A DNA stretch of 64,000 nt, from contig NZ_BMMV01000010.1 in the NCBI RefSeq assembly GCF_014646115.1, positions 124,001 through 188,000 of the forward strand. Direction: 5' to 3'. The notes below the pieces were generated by a model. That model saw only the letters and a list, made by a program, of their open reading frames with translations. It made no database searches and was not told the DNA's origin. The translations under genes and the position numbers were made by a program. Shown here one piece after another: positions 44,732 through 54,058 of this stretch. The first letter of the stretch is position 1. The number at the start of each line of letters is the position of its first letter. Origin of the DNA: Streptomyces camponoticapitis. GTDB taxonomy: Bacteria > Actinomycetota > Actinomycetes > Streptomycetales > Streptomycetaceae.

Positions 44732-45731
44732 CGGAACCCTTCCTTCCGCGCGAGGTGGCCACCAGATAGACCGCCGTGACCAGCAGCAGGAAGAGCAGCA
44801 GCAGGACGGACATCGCGGAGCCCGTGCCGAAGTTCCAGGTGACGAACGACGACTGGTAGATATGGATCGAGATGAGGTCGGCCGCCTCGGGCGCCGACTC
44901 GCCGAACAGGACGTACGGCGTGTTGAAGTCGTTGAACGTCCACAGGAACAGCACCAGCACCAGCACCTGGTTGACCGGGCGCAGCGAAGGCAGCGTGATC
45001 TTGCGGATCTGCTGCCAGATGCCCGCGCCGTCGATGGACGCGGCTTCGTACAGCTCGCGCGGGATGTTCTGGAGCCCCGCCATCAGCATGAGGAAGGCGA
45101 ACGGCCAGGACTTCCAGACCGCCACGACGACGAGCGCGATGAAGCTGTTGTCACCGATCAGCCAGAAGGACGGCTCGTCGGTCAGACCCAGTTGGTCGTG
45201 CAGGACGTGGTTGATCATGCCGTTGTCGCGCTGGAACATGAACGCCCAGGTGATGACCGCGGCGTACACCGGCAGGGCGTACGGCGTGAGGAAGACGGCC
45301 CGCAGCAGTCCCCGGCCGCGGAAGTTCTCCTGGAGCATCACCGCGGCGGCCATGCCGAACAGCCAGGACAGGCCGACCGTGATGACCGTGAAAAGACAGG
45401 TGACGTAGAACGAGTGGAGCAGCGCCTCGCCGAGGGGGGCGTCGAAATCGACGGCGATCTTGTAGTTGTCGAACGCCCGCCACGGCGCGTTGCCCCAGTT
45501 GTTGATGTAGAGCTGGGTCAGTTCGCGGAAGCTCATCACGATCCCGATGACCATCGGGACGATGTGCACGAGCAGTTCGAGCAGGACGGCCGGGAGCAGC
45601 AGAAGGTAGGGCAGCCCGCCCTGGCGGATCCGGTCGGGGATGCGCGGCAGTCGTCTCCGCCGCGCACCCCCGTCGCCCTGGTCCGCACCGCTGCCCGACT
45701 TGCGTACGGGGGGAGTCACGGTGGACGTCAT
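44721..45731 (-). CDS. Beta-glucoside ABC permease, MalF/CebF type
   Basis: A 336-residue protein from ATG 45731, ten bases after the binding-protein stop. A basic N-terminus precedes six membrane helices (LPYLLLLPAVLLELLVHIV, FLMLMAGLQNIP and others). The EAA loop is ELYEAASIDGAGIWQQIRKI. It ends with a basic tail RGRKGSGAE. It forms the pore with the permease at 43853. Confidence 0.92.
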   Translation of the reverse strand: MTSTVTPPVRKSGSGADQGDGGARRRRLPRIPDRIRQGGLPYLLLLPAVLLELLVHIVPMVIGIVMSFRELTQLYINNWGNAPWRAFDNYKIAVDFDAPLGEALLHSFYVTCLFTVITVGLSWLFGMAAAVMLQENFRGRGLLRAVFLTPYALPVYAAVITWAFMFQRDNGMINHVLHDQLGLTDEPSFWLIGDNSFIALVVVAVWKSWPFAFLMLMAGLQNIPRELYEAASIDGAGIWQQIRKITLPSLRPVNQVLVLVLFLWTFNDFNTPYVLFGESAPEAADLISIHIYQSSFVTWNFGTGSAMSVLLLLFLLLVTAVYLVATSRGRKGSGAE

Positions 45732-45741
45732 GGGCGGTGCC

Positions 45742-47058
45742 TCACTGCTGCATCTGCTGCTGGGCCTTGTCCAGCCGCTTCTTGACGGACTCGGTGGTCA
45801 CCGGGGTCCCTGAGGCGGCGTCCGCCCACAGGTCCTTGACGGCCGTGCCGACGGCGGTCTCGAACTGCGACTCCTCGGGCACCTGGGGGAGCGGCGCCGC
45901 GCTGTTCGCGAGGGTGTCGCGCAGGACCTTCAGATCGGGCGCGGCGAACGCCGGGTCGGACTGGGCCGCCGCGACGGGCGGAATGGAACCGTAGGTCTTG
46001 TTGAGGAGCTTCTGCTCGCCGTCGCTCGTCATGAACTTGACGAACTTCTTGGCGCCTTCGATGTTCTTGGTGTTCTTGAAGACGGCGATGTTGATGCCGG
46101 CGACCATCGAGTTCACCTGGGCGCCGGCGCCAGGGGCACCGGACGGCACGGGTACGGGCGCGGCGCCCCAGTCCTCGGGCTTCATGCCCTGCGAGGCGAA
46201 CGTCGAGGCGGCGGCCTGCCACAGCACCATCGCCGTCTTGCCCTTGGCGAAGTCGGTCAGCGACTGGTTCTGGGCGTACTCCGCGTTGCCCGGGGCGATG
46301 ATCTTGTCCTTGGCCATGAAGTCCACGTACTGCTTCACGGCGGCCACATTGCCGTCGGTGGTGAACGTCGGCTTGCCGGACTCGTCGAAGAAGTTGTCGC
46401 CGTGCTGCTGGCCGAGCGCGAACACCTGGTGGATGTTGTTCGACAGGTTGCCGCCCTCGGCGCCGAGCGCCCACTTGCCGTCCTTGGACAGCTTCTTGCC
46501 GTCGGCGACCAGCTCGTCCCAGGTGGCGGGCGGTCCGTCGATACCGGCGTCCGCGAACATCTGCTTGTTGTAGTAGAGCGCGTACGCGAGCGAGTACAGC
46601 GGCACGGCCGCCGGAGGCTGGCCTTCCGCGCCGGCGGAGGCGACGGCCGAGTCGACGAAGCGGTCCCGGCCGCCTATCGCCTCGAAGTTCTTGTCGTCCC
46701 AGGGCAGCAGCGCGCCGGTCGCCTGGAGCGAGGCGGACCAGGTGTTGCCGATGTTCAGTACGTCAGGGCCCTGGCCGGACGTGGTGGCGGCCAGGATCCG
46801 GGTCAGCAGATCGGACCACGGCACCACTTCGAGCTTGACCTTGATCCCCGTCTCCTTCTCGAACTTCTTCAGCTCGGGAGTCAGGATCTTCTTGTCGGCC
46901 TCGATGTTCGGGCCCTGGTTCGACGCCCAGTAGGTGAGCGTCTTCGGTGAATCGTTGCTGCCGCCCTCGTCGGTGGAGGTACCGCCGCCGCACCCGGTGA
47001 GGGTGGCGGCGAGGGCGGTGGCGAGGGTGACGACTGCTGCGGCTCTGATTCCGCGCAT
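45742..47058 (-). CDS. ABC sugar-binding lipoprotein of the GH1 operon
   Basis: A 438-residue protein; ATG 47058 (MRGIRAAAVVTLATALAATL) gives a proper lipoprotein signal ending LTGCGG, while the longer frame from 47109 does not. The mature protein is a cluster-B sugar binder (TLTYWASNQGPNIEADKKIL, ATTSGQGPDVLNIGNTWSA, FAKGKTAMVLWQAAASTF). The following permeases and GH1 enzyme suggest cello-oligosaccharides or other beta-glucosides. It diverges from the ROK regulator; an AT-rich inverted repeat lies between them. Confidence 0.9.
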   Translation of the reverse strand: MRGIRAAAVVTLATALAATLTGCGGGTSTDEGGSNDSPKTLTYWASNQGPNIEADKKILTPELKKFEKETGIKVKLEVVPWSDLLTRILAATTSGQGPDVLNIGNTWSASLQATGALLPWDDKNFEAIGGRDRFVDSAVASAGAEGQPPAAVPLYSLAYALYYNKQMFADAGIDGPPATWDELVADGKKLSKDGKWALGAEGGNLSNNIHQVFALGQQHGDNFFDESGKPTFTTDGNVAAVKQYVDFMAKDKIIAPGNAEYAQNQSLTDFAKGKTAMVLWQAAASTFASQGMKPEDWGAAPVPVPSGAPGAGAQVNSMVAGINIAVFKNTKNIEGAKKFVKFMTSDGEQKLLNKTYGSIPPVAAAQSDPAFAAPDLKVLRDTLANSAAPLPQVPEESQFETAVGTAVKDLWADAASGTPVTTESVKKRLDKAQQQMQQ

Positions 47059-47111
47059 GGGAGGCCCCTTTCCGGGGTGGCTGTGTTCGAGAGTCGAACG
47101 CTGCCTCACGG

Positions 47112-47134
47112 CTTAATTTATGTCGTGATTTAAG
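47112..47134. promoter_or_regulatory. AT-rich inverted repeat, likely ROK operator
   Basis: CTTAA at 47112-47116 and TTAAG at 47130-47134 flank a partly symmetric TTTATGTCGTGAT. This is the only AT-rich patch in the 139-base divergent region and lies 54 bases before the binding-protein start. ROK repressors commonly bind such sites. Confidence 0.6.
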
Positions 47135-47197
47135 AGGTGAGAGAAGGTCGCGTCAAGGTCTGGGGCCAGGGTATGTTGCGTCCTGGGAGGGAGCACC

Positions 47198-48553
47198 ATG
47201 GCGGAACGGGACAGAAGAACAGTGCGTGACCTGCGCCGGGGCAACCGGGCGAGGGTGTTGCAACGGTTGTATTTCGACGGGCCCCTGAGCCGTCAGGAGC
47301 TCGGTCCCGCGACAGGTCTGAGTTCAGGTTCCATCAGCAACGTCGTCACCGAACTCGCCGCCGAACGCCTCCTGGAAGAAGCCGGAGTGGTCGACTCCGA
47401 CGGCGGAAGACCCCGCACGCTGCTGCGGGTCGCCCCCGGCGGAGCGCTCCTCATCGGCATCGACATCGGGGAGACCCGCGTCCGCGTCGAACTCTTCGAC
47501 CTGTCCCTGACCGAACTCGCCCGCACCGAAAGGCTGCTGGCCCAGCACGGCCACGACGTCGAACGCATCGTCGCGCACGTCCGCACCGGCGTCGCCCACG
47601 TCCTGAGCGACGCCGGGGCCGACCCGCACGAACTCCTCGGCATCGGCATCGGCGTCCCCGGCATCATCGAACGCGAGGGCCCCGAGGGCGCGGTCGTGCA
47701 CGGACAGACCATGGGCTGGGCCGCCGTGCCCTTCGAGAAACTGCTGCGCACGGCGGTCGACGTACCGGACGAGGTCCCGCTGTTCATCGACAACGGCGCC
47801 AAGACCCTTGGCCAGGCGGAGATGTGGTTCGGCGGCGGCCGGGGCGCGGGGACGGCGGCGATCGCCCTCATCGGCTCCGGTGTCGGCGCGAGCGTGATTC
47901 ACGGTGGCGAAGACGGCGCGTTCGACGGGAACGACCGGAGCAACGCCCTCGAATGGGGCCACACCACCGTGCACATGCGCGGACGGCGCTGCCGCTGCGG
48001 CTCCATCGGCTGTCTGGAGGCGTACGCGGGCGCCGAGGCGATGCGCGAACGCTGGCAGGAGGCGGGCGGCCCGCTCCCCGCCGACTCCGACGACGAGACG
48101 GCCCTCGCGGCCCTGCTCGCCGCGGCCTTCCCACCGCCCGGCGGCCCCGCTCCCGACCAGGTCGCGGTGTCACTGCTCGACGAGACCGCGGAATGCCTCG
48201 GCGCGGCCGTCGCCGACCTGATCAACCTGTTCCTGCCCGAACGGGTGCTGCTCGGCGGCTGGGCCGGCCTCCAGATCGGACCGCACCTGCTGCCGGACAT
48301 CCGCCGCTACGCACGCGAGTACGCGCTGCGGCACACGGGGGCGCGGGCGACGGTCGAGCTGGGCCGGCTGGGCCCCGACGCGGTCACGGTCGGCGCGGCG
48401 ACGCTGCCGCTGTCGGACTTCCTGGCCCGCGGGGGGACGAGGCCGCTGCCGGTCGGCGGTGACGAGCCCTCTCGGCCGGGCAGCGTACGGAAGTCGGTGC
48501 CGGCGCCCCGGTGGAGCCACACCCCGACGACGACGCTGGAGACGAATCCCTGA
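47198..48553 (+). CDS. ROK-family transcriptional regulator
   Basis: A 451-residue protein from ATG 47198 behind GGGAGGGAG. It has an N-terminal winged helix-turn-helix (~10-70: LSRQELGPATGLSSGSISNV), then the sugar-kinase-like ROK domain with the phosphate loop GIDIGETRVRVELFD, the ROK signature and the zinc motif CRCGSIGCLEAYAG. The divergent transporter-GH1 operon is the obvious target. Canonical Streptomyces cellobiose operons use the LacI-type CebR, so a ROK regulator in this place is notable. The C-terminal ~50 residues are Pro/Arg/Ser-rich and unstructured. Confidence 0.92.
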   Translation: MAERDRRTVRDLRRGNRARVLQRLYFDGPLSRQELGPATGLSSGSISNVVTELAAERLLEEAGVVDSDGGRPRTLLRVAPGGALLIGIDIGETRVRVELFDLSLTELARTERLLAQHGHDVERIVAHVRTGVAHVLSDAGADPHELLGIGIGVPGIIEREGPEGAVVHGQTMGWAAVPFEKLLRTAVDVPDEVPLFIDNGAKTLGQAEMWFGGGRGAGTAAIALIGSGVGASVIHGGEDGAFDGNDRSNALEWGHTTVHMRGRRCRCGSIGCLEAYAGAEAMRERWQEAGGPLPADSDDETALAALLAAAFPPPGGPAPDQVAVSLLDETAECLGAAVADLINLFLPERVLLGGWAGLQIGPHLLPDIRRYAREYALRHTGARATVELGRLGPDAVTVGAATLPLSDFLARGGTRPLPVGGDEPSRPGSVRKSVPAPRWSHTPTTTLETNP

Positions 48554-48619
48554 CGGGCCCCTCCGGGGCGGTGGGCGGTTCCGTCCACCCCTCCGGAGCC
48601 TGAGGACAGTCCCCGGCGG

Positions 48620-49765
48620 TCAGGCCGAGGCGCGGACGATCAGGGTGGGTTCGAAGATCACCGATGTCACCGGGCGGTCCGGGCGGGACAGCCGGTCCAG
48701 CAGGAGGCGCGCCATCTCCGCCGCCATGTCCTCCACCGGCTGACGGACCGTCGTCAGCGGCGGGCGGCAGGACGCCGCCGCGCGGCTGTCGTCGAAGCCG
48801 ATCACCGCGACATCGTCCGGCACCCGCATTCCGCGCTCGCGCAGCACCTGGCACGCGCCCACGGCCATCAGGTCGTTCGCCGCGAACAGCCCGTCCAGAT
48901 CCGGGTGTTCGGCGAGCAGCCGCTCCATGGCCGAGGCGCCGCTCTCCTCGGTGAACTCGCCCTCGGCGACAGGGATGTACGGATGCCCGTGCCGGGCCAT
49001 CGTGTCCCGGAAGCCCGCCAGCCGGTCCTGTCCCGCCGGTACGTCGAACGGCCCCGCGATCGTCGCGATCCGCCGGCAGCCGCGCGCCAGCAGACGCTCG
49101 GCGGCCAGCCGGGCGCCGTCCTGGTGGGCGAGGTCGACGTAGCTGATCCGGACCGGACGGGCGGGGCGCGCGTACAGCACGGCGGGGAGGCCGGCGTCCG
49201 TGATGAGCGCGGGCAGCGGGTCCTCCGCGTGTGTCGAGACGACCAGCGCGCCGTCGGCGCTGCCCTGGCGGAGGTACGACACCACCTCGTCCCGCGCGCG
49301 CGAGGTCTCGGCGAACATCAGAACCGGGTGAATCCCGCGCGGACGCAGGAAGTTGACCACGCCTGTCACGACCCGGCCGAAAAAAGGGTCGGCGAAGACC
49401 TCGGTCATGAACGAGCCCGCACCGCCCTCGAATCCGGCGCTTTCCCCGCTGCTCCCGCTGCTTCCCGAGGCGGCGGAGGCGGCGGACGCCGTGGGCCCCG
49501 CCGTCGCGGCGACCGGCGGCGGGTCGTCCCCGGCGCCCGAGACGACCAGGGCGACCGAGTCGGCCTTGCGGGTGACCAGCGAACGGGCGGCGCGGTTCGG
49601 TGTGTATCCGGTGACGGCCACCGCGTCCCGTACGGCCGCCTGGATCACCGGATCGACGTTGCGCACACCGTTGATGACGCGGGAGACGGTGGCACGCGAG
49701 ACCCCGGCCGCCTTGGCGACATCCTCCAGCGTGGGTGCGCCGGCCGCTCGTGAATCCTCCGTCAT
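48620..49765 (-). CDS. LacI-family regulator with a low-complexity insertion
   Basis: A 381-residue protein from ATG 49765. The LacI helix-turn-helix and hinge are canonical (TLEDVAKAAGVSRATVSRVI, GYTPNRAARSLVTRKAD). A ~40-residue Ala/Ser/Gly-rich insertion (~80-118; TASAASAASGSSGSSGESA) interrupts the start of the ligand domain, after which the periplasmic-binding-like fold is normal (VFADPFFGRVVTGV, GLFAANDLMAVGACQVL, VAVIGFDDS). The palindrome GGAGAGCGCTCTCC lies 21 bases upstream, pointing to autoregulation. The same site in front of three hydrolase or DUF1996 genes suggests a local regulon. Confidence 0.93.
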   Translation of the reverse strand: MTEDSRAAGAPTLEDVAKAAGVSRATVSRVINGVRNVDPVIQAAVRDAVAVTGYTPNRAARSLVTRKADSVALVVSGAGDDPPPVAATAGPTASAASAASGSSGSSGESAGFEGGAGSFMTEVFADPFFGRVVTGVVNFLRPRGIHPVLMFAETSRARDEVVSYLRQGSADGALVVSTHAEDPLPALITDAGLPAVLYARPARPVRISYVDLAHQDGARLAAERLLARGCRRIATIAGPFDVPAGQDRLAGFRDTMARHGHPYIPVAEGEFTEESGASAMERLLAEHPDLDGLFAANDLMAVGACQVLRERGMRVPDDVAVIGFDDSRAAASCRPPLTTVRQPVEDMAAEMARLLLDRLSRPDRPVTSVIFEPTLIVRASA

Positions 49766-49781
49766 GAGCGCATTTATAGCA

Positions 49782-52538
49782 TCAGCGGAGAGCGCTCTCC
49801 ATCGACGGACCCGCCGTGAGCGGCCCCGTAGCCGTCACGGTGAGTGTCGCGTGCAGCGGCAGCTCTCCCACCGAAGGCCCTGCCAGGAGCGTGAATTCAC
49901 CGGCTTCCGTCTCCCAGCGCCCACGCTCCGTCGACCAGTGCGACAGGGCCCGCGCCCCGAGCCGTACGGTCGCCACGGCCTCCTTGCCGGGACCGGCCTC
50001 CACCGCCGCGTAACCCGCCAGCGCGCGCACCGGACGGTCGACCGCCGTGTCCGGCCGGGCCAGATAGACCTGGACGACCTCACGGCCCTCGCGCGGGCCG
50101 GTGTTGCGCAGCCGTACGCGTACGTCGACGGCCTCCCCGGAACCCCCTACGGTGCCCGGCGCCTCCAACTCCTCGTACTGCCACGTGGTGTAGCCCAGCC
50201 CGTGGCCGAACCAGTACGCGGGCTCGGCCTCGGCGCGCAGCCACGCACGGTGGCCTATGTGGATGCCCTCCTCATAAGGAAGACGTCCGTCGCGCGGCCG
50301 GGTGCCGAGTACCGGGACGTCCTCCTGGGCCAGCGCCCAGGTCGTCGGCAGCCGCCCGCCGGGCTCGGCGGCGCCGAACAGCACGTCGGCCAGGCCGTGT
50401 CCGGCCTCCTGGCCGGGGAACCAGGCGAGGAGCAGCGCGGGTACGTCACGGTGCCAGGGCAGCTCGACGGGGCCGCCCGAGTTCACCAGCACCACCGTGC
50501 GCGGGTTGGCCCGCGCCACCGCCCCTACGAGCGCGTCCTGCCCGTCGGGCAGCGCCAGTGACTCGCGGTCGCGGCCCTCGGACTCGCTCTCCTCGGTCGT
50601 GCCCACCACGACCACCGCCGCATCGGCGGCCCGCGCGGCGGCCACGGCGGCCGCGAGAGCGGTCGACGCGTTCCCCGGCGGAGGCGCGGCGGCCAGCAGC
50701 GTCGCCACGCCTGTTCCGGGGTCCAGCCGGCGCCGGGCGACCACCTCGGCCTCCACGCCCTCGGTCAACTCGGCCTCCGTACACCGGTAGGGCGGGGAGA
50801 CATGCACCCGGGTCGGGTCGTCGCTGTCGAGCGGGAACTCACCCGTCATGAGCGTCCGGCCGTCCACGGACAGGGAGATGAGCCCCCAGCCGCCCACCCC
50901 CAGCGTCCAACTGCCGGTCTGCGTCGGCCGGACGAGCGCGCGGATCTCCACGGTGACGGCGCCGGGGACGCGGGCCGGTTCGACGATGCGGCCCGACAGC
51001 CGGTGTTCGGCGTGCAGTTCGGTCCCCTCGGCGTCCAGCAGCCGTACGAGAACGCCCGGTTCGCCGTCGCGCGGATCGCGCGTCCAGGCGGGGTCGAGAG
51101 GGCGTGGCCGGGTGTGCGGCGGCAGGCCGGGCGTGTACGTCACGGCCGCCGGCGCCCGGTCCGAGTCACCGGCGGCTTCGCGCAGCGCCGTCTCGATCCC
51201 CTCCAGCGGGGTGACGACGGACGAGGGGAACACCTCGGCGCTGCCGCCTCCTTGGATCCGGACAGCCGTGGCGTGCGGGCCGATGACGGCCACGCGGCGC
51301 GTCCGGGACGGATCCAGCGGCAGCAGGCCGCCCTCGTTGCGCAGCAGGACCGTGCCGGCGGCGACGGCCCGCCGCAGCAGTGCCCTTCGCTCCCCGGGCG
51401 GGCTCAACAGCCCCGGGATGGGGCTCGGTTCGCCTGGGGCGTGTTCGGGAAGTCCCGTCCGGCTCACGGCGGCCGGCACGCGGGCTCCCCGCGTTGTCGA
51501 AGTCGCCCGAGTACGCCCGGTACGAGAGCGATCCTCCGCCTCGCGGTCGTACGCACCGGCCGCCGTGAGCCCCACCCCGTGGGCGGACGACGCCACTTCT
51601 GACACACGCCCCAGCGCACCCACCCGACGGGCGAGCCGGAGCAGCCGCCGTACCTTGTCGTCGATCCGCGTCTCGTCGATCAGGCCCGACCGCACGGCGT
51701 CGAGCAGTCCGGCCGCCCAGGGGCTCTCCGGGCCCGGCATGGCGAGGTCCTGGCCCGAGCGGGCGCTGTCGAGCAGTGTGCGTACCGCGCCCCAGTCGGA
51801 GACGATCAGCCCGTCGAAGCCCCAGCCGCCGCCGTGGAGCGCCCCGTTCGCGTCCGCCGGCCCGTTCTCGTGCGCCCTCCCGTTCCCGCCCGCCGGGCGG
51901 TCTCCCTTCAGCGGCCGGTCCAGAAGCGGACTCGCCGACATCGTCTCGCCGTTGACCTTGTTGTACGCGGACATCACCACCCAGACACCCGCGTCCACCG
52001 CCGCCTCGAACGGGGCCAGATAGACCTCGCGCAGGGTCCGTTCGTCCACCCGTACGTCGACGCGCAGCCGGTCGGTCTCCGCGTCGTTGGCCACGAAGTG
52101 CTTGGCCGTGGCCGCCACCCCGCCCTCCTGAACGCCCGTCACGAAGGCGACGCCCGTACGCGCGGTCAGCAGCGGATCCTCGGAGAAGCACTCGAAGTGC
52201 CGCCCGCCCAGCGGCGACCGGTGCAGATTCAGGGTGGGGGCGAGCAGCACCTGGACACCCTTGCGGCGTGCCTCGAAGGCCAGGAGCCCGCCGAGCTCGC
52301 GCACCAACTCCTCGTCCCAGGAGGCCGCGAGAGCCGTCGGCGACGGCAGGACGAGGGAGGTCTGCCGCTCGTCCCAGGCGTCGCCGCGCACGCCGGCCGG
52401 TCCGTCGGACATCGTCACAGGACGGAGTCCGACGGCCGGCTCGTCGTACGTACGCCAGTTGCTGGCACCCGTCAGCAGACGCACCTTCTGCCCGATGTCG
52501 AGTTTCTCCAGCAGTCGCTCGGTCTCGTCCTCGGCCAT
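49782..52538 (-). CDS. Cytoplasmic GH3 beta-glucosidase with inserted PA14-like domain
   Basis: A 918-residue protein from ATG 52538 without a signal peptide. The barrel carries MSDGPAGVRGDAWDERQT, LAPTLNLHRSPLGGRHFECF, ATAKHFVANDAETDRL and the nucleophile in GLIVSDWGAVRT. The second domain starts VLLRNEGGLLPLDPSRTRRV and resumes after an inserted PA14-like beta domain (~520-640; TGSWTLGVGGWGLISLSVDG) with the acid/base region EESESEGRDRESLALP. A fibronectin-III-like domain ends the protein. Two low-complexity insertions (~225-250 and ~340-390) are unusual. Operator site 4 lies 20 bases upstream of the start. It probably hydrolyses imported oligosaccharides. Confidence 0.93.
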   Translation of the reverse strand: MAEDETERLLEKLDIGQKVRLLTGASNWRTYDEPAVGLRPVTMSDGPAGVRGDAWDERQTSLVLPSPTALAASWDEELVRELGGLLAFEARRKGVQVLLAPTLNLHRSPLGGRHFECFSEDPLLTARTGVAFVTGVQEGGVAATAKHFVANDAETDRLRVDVRVDERTLREVYLAPFEAAVDAGVWVVMSAYNKVNGETMSASPLLDRPLKGDRPAGGNGRAHENGPADANGALHGGGWGFDGLIVSDWGAVRTLLDSARSGQDLAMPGPESPWAAGLLDAVRSGLIDETRIDDKVRRLLRLARRVGALGRVSEVASSAHGVGLTAAGAYDREAEDRSRTGRTRATSTTRGARVPAAVSRTGLPEHAPGEPSPIPGLLSPPGERRALLRRAVAAGTVLLRNEGGLLPLDPSRTRRVAVIGPHATAVRIQGGGSAEVFPSSVVTPLEGIETALREAAGDSDRAPAAVTYTPGLPPHTRPRPLDPAWTRDPRDGEPGVLVRLLDAEGTELHAEHRLSGRIVEPARVPGAVTVEIRALVRPTQTGSWTLGVGGWGLISLSVDGRTLMTGEFPLDSDDPTRVHVSPPYRCTEAELTEGVEAEVVARRRLDPGTGVATLLAAAPPPGNASTALAAAVAAARAADAAVVVVGTTEESESEGRDRESLALPDGQDALVGAVARANPRTVVLVNSGGPVELPWHRDVPALLLAWFPGQEAGHGLADVLFGAAEPGGRLPTTWALAQEDVPVLGTRPRDGRLPYEEGIHIGHRAWLRAEAEPAYWFGHGLGYTTWQYEELEAPGTVGGSGEAVDVRVRLRNTGPREGREVVQVYLARPDTAVDRPVRALAGYAAVEAGPGKEAVATVRLGARALSHWSTERGRWETEAGEFTLLAGPSVGELPLHATLTVTATGPLTAGPSMESALR
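49787..49800. promoter_or_regulatory. Operator GGAGAGCGCTCTCC (site 3), before the LacI gene
   Basis: A perfect 14-bp palindrome 21 bases upstream of the LacI start. It overlaps the last codons of the GH3 gene, where the complement reads out the C-terminal Met-Glu-Ser-Ala-Leu-Arg, so the operator is also coding sequence. Confidence 0.85.
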
Positions 52539-52558
52539 ACTGCCCCTTCAATCCTGTT

Positions 52559-52572
52559 GGAGAGCGCTCTCC
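52559..52572. promoter_or_regulatory. Operator GGAGAGCGCTCTCC (site 4), before the cytoplasmic GH3 gene
   Basis: A perfect 14-bp palindrome (extended TTGGAGAGCGCTCTCCCG) 20 bases upstream of the GH3 ATG, at nearly the same distance as site 3 from the LacI start. Confidence 0.85.
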
Positions 52573-52771
52573 CGCCGACCTGCCCAAGACTCGCCGGACG
52601 GTGCGTCGGCTGTCAATGCCGGCCCGTGGGCTGCGACGACGCACGGCGGGCGCACGCGTGCCGTGCGGGGCTCCCCGAGTGAGCCCTTGTCATTGCACAT
52701 GCGACTGCCCTAAGTTGACCGATTGCGACGTGTCCCAGACGTCCTTACCTGCCAGTGGGGGAGCCGAGACC

Positions 52772-54058
52772 ATGGCCGCAACCGGTCGCCACCGCAGATA
52801 CCAGCCGAGCCGCATCAACCGCGCATCGCTCACCGTGACGGCGGGCGGCGCGGGCATCGCCCTACCACTCATGGGCGCGGGCACAGCCAGTGCGGCCCCC
52901 GTGGACACATGGGAGAAGGTCGCGGCCTGCGAGTCCACGAACAACTGGCAGATCAACACCGGCAACGGCTACTACGGCGGGCTTCAGTTCAGCCAGTCCA
53001 CGTGGGAGGCGTTCGGCGGCGGGCAGTACGCGGCGCGTGCCGACCTCGCCACGAAGGACCAGCAGATCGCCATCGCCGAGAAGGTCCTCAAGGGCCAGGG
53101 ACCGCAGGCGTGGCCCCACTGCTCGGTGAAGGCCGGCCTCACGCGCGGTGGCGACGCCCCCGACGTGTCACCGGCCAAGGCCCGCGACAGCAAGGGCGGC
53201 CAGGACACCGCGCGGAAGGCCGGCGACTCGGCGAAGAGCGCCCCCAGGAGCGATCCGAAGAAGGCCGCGTCGCCCACGTCCGTGCCGACCGAGCGCGAGG
53301 GCTACACGGTGGCGGGAGGCGACTCGCTCTCCGGGATCGCCGCCGCCGAGGAACTGCGGGGCGGCTGGCAGCGGCTGTACGAGGAGAACCGCAGGGTCAT
53401 CGGCAGCGACCCCGACCTGATCTTCCCCGGGCAGAAGCTCGTCCTGCACGTCTCCGCCCCCGCGAAGGACAGGCCTGCCGCCGAGGCGCCCGCCCCGCCC
53501 AAGGAGGCGAAGAAGCCCGCCGCGAAGGCGCAGCCGCCCAAGCAGGCCGAGAAGCCCAAGGCCGAGCCGCGGGCGGAGAAGCCGAAGGAAGAACCCAAGC
53601 AGCAGGCCAAGCAGCAGGCTCCGAAGCCGAGGACGGCCGAGAAGCCGAAGCAGTCGTCCGGCTTCAGCGCGCCGGTCAGCGCGGGTACGGGAACCCCCTA
53701 CCGCAAGGCCGGTTCCTGGGCGAGCGGTTACCACACGGGCGTCGACTTCCCGGTCCCCACCGGTACGTCGGTGAAGGCCGTGGCGGGCGGCACGGTCGTG
53801 TCGGCGGGCTGGGAGGGGTCGTACGGCTACCAGGTCGTCATCCGGCACGGGGACGGCAAGTACAGCCAGTACGCGCACCTGTCGGCGCTCAACGTGCGTG
53901 ACGGTCAGAAGGTGAACGCGGGCCAGCGCATCGCACGGTCAGGATCGACCGGAAACAGCACCGGACCGCACCTCCACTTCGAGATGCGTACGGGGCCCGG
54001 TTACGGCTCCGACATCGACCCCGTCTCCTACCTCAGAGCGGGCGGAGTCCGCATCTGA
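52772..54058 (+). CDS. RpfD-like wall hydrolase: Rpf + LysM + M23 peptidase
   Basis: A 428-residue protein from ATG 52772 with GGGGGAG upstream. The signal peptide ends near AGTASAAP. The Rpf (transglycosylase-like) domain (~44-118) has WEKVAACESTNNW with the catalytic Glu, and YGGLQFSQSTWEAFGG. A LysM covers ~178-225 (YTVAGGDSLSGIAA...LIFPGQKLVLHV). A Lys/Ala/Pro/Glu linker (~228-300) precedes an M23 domain (~305-425) with zinc motifs HTGVDF and GPHLHFE. It combines a muralytic glycosidase and an endopeptidase, as described for RpfD of S. coelicolor in spore germination and growth. The 3' end overlaps the convergent EamA gene by 120 bases. Confidence 0.93.
   Translation: MAATGRHRRYQPSRINRASLTVTAGGAGIALPLMGAGTASAAPVDTWEKVAACESTNNWQINTGNGYYGGLQFSQSTWEAFGGGQYAARADLATKDQQIAIAEKVLKGQGPQAWPHCSVKAGLTRGGDAPDVSPAKARDSKGGQDTARKAGDSAKSAPRSDPKKAASPTSVPTEREGYTVAGGDSLSGIAAAEELRGGWQRLYEENRRVIGSDPDLIFPGQKLVLHVSAPAKDRPAAEAPAPPKEAKKPAAKAQPPKQAEKPKAEPRAEKPKEEPKQQAKQQAPKPRTAEKPKQSSGFSAPVSAGTGTPYRKAGSWASGYHTGVDFPVPTGTSVKAVAGGTVVSAGWEGSYGYQVVIRHGDGKYSQYAHLSALNVRDGQKVNAGQRIARSGSTGNSTGPHLHFEMRTGPGYGSDIDPVSYLRAGGVRI

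Noticed and set aside
52573..52771. Possible ydaO (c-di-AMP) riboswitch before the Rpf gene
   Set aside because: Some Streptomyces rpf genes have one, but this 199-base leader shows none of the conserved ydaO blocks that I could recognise.
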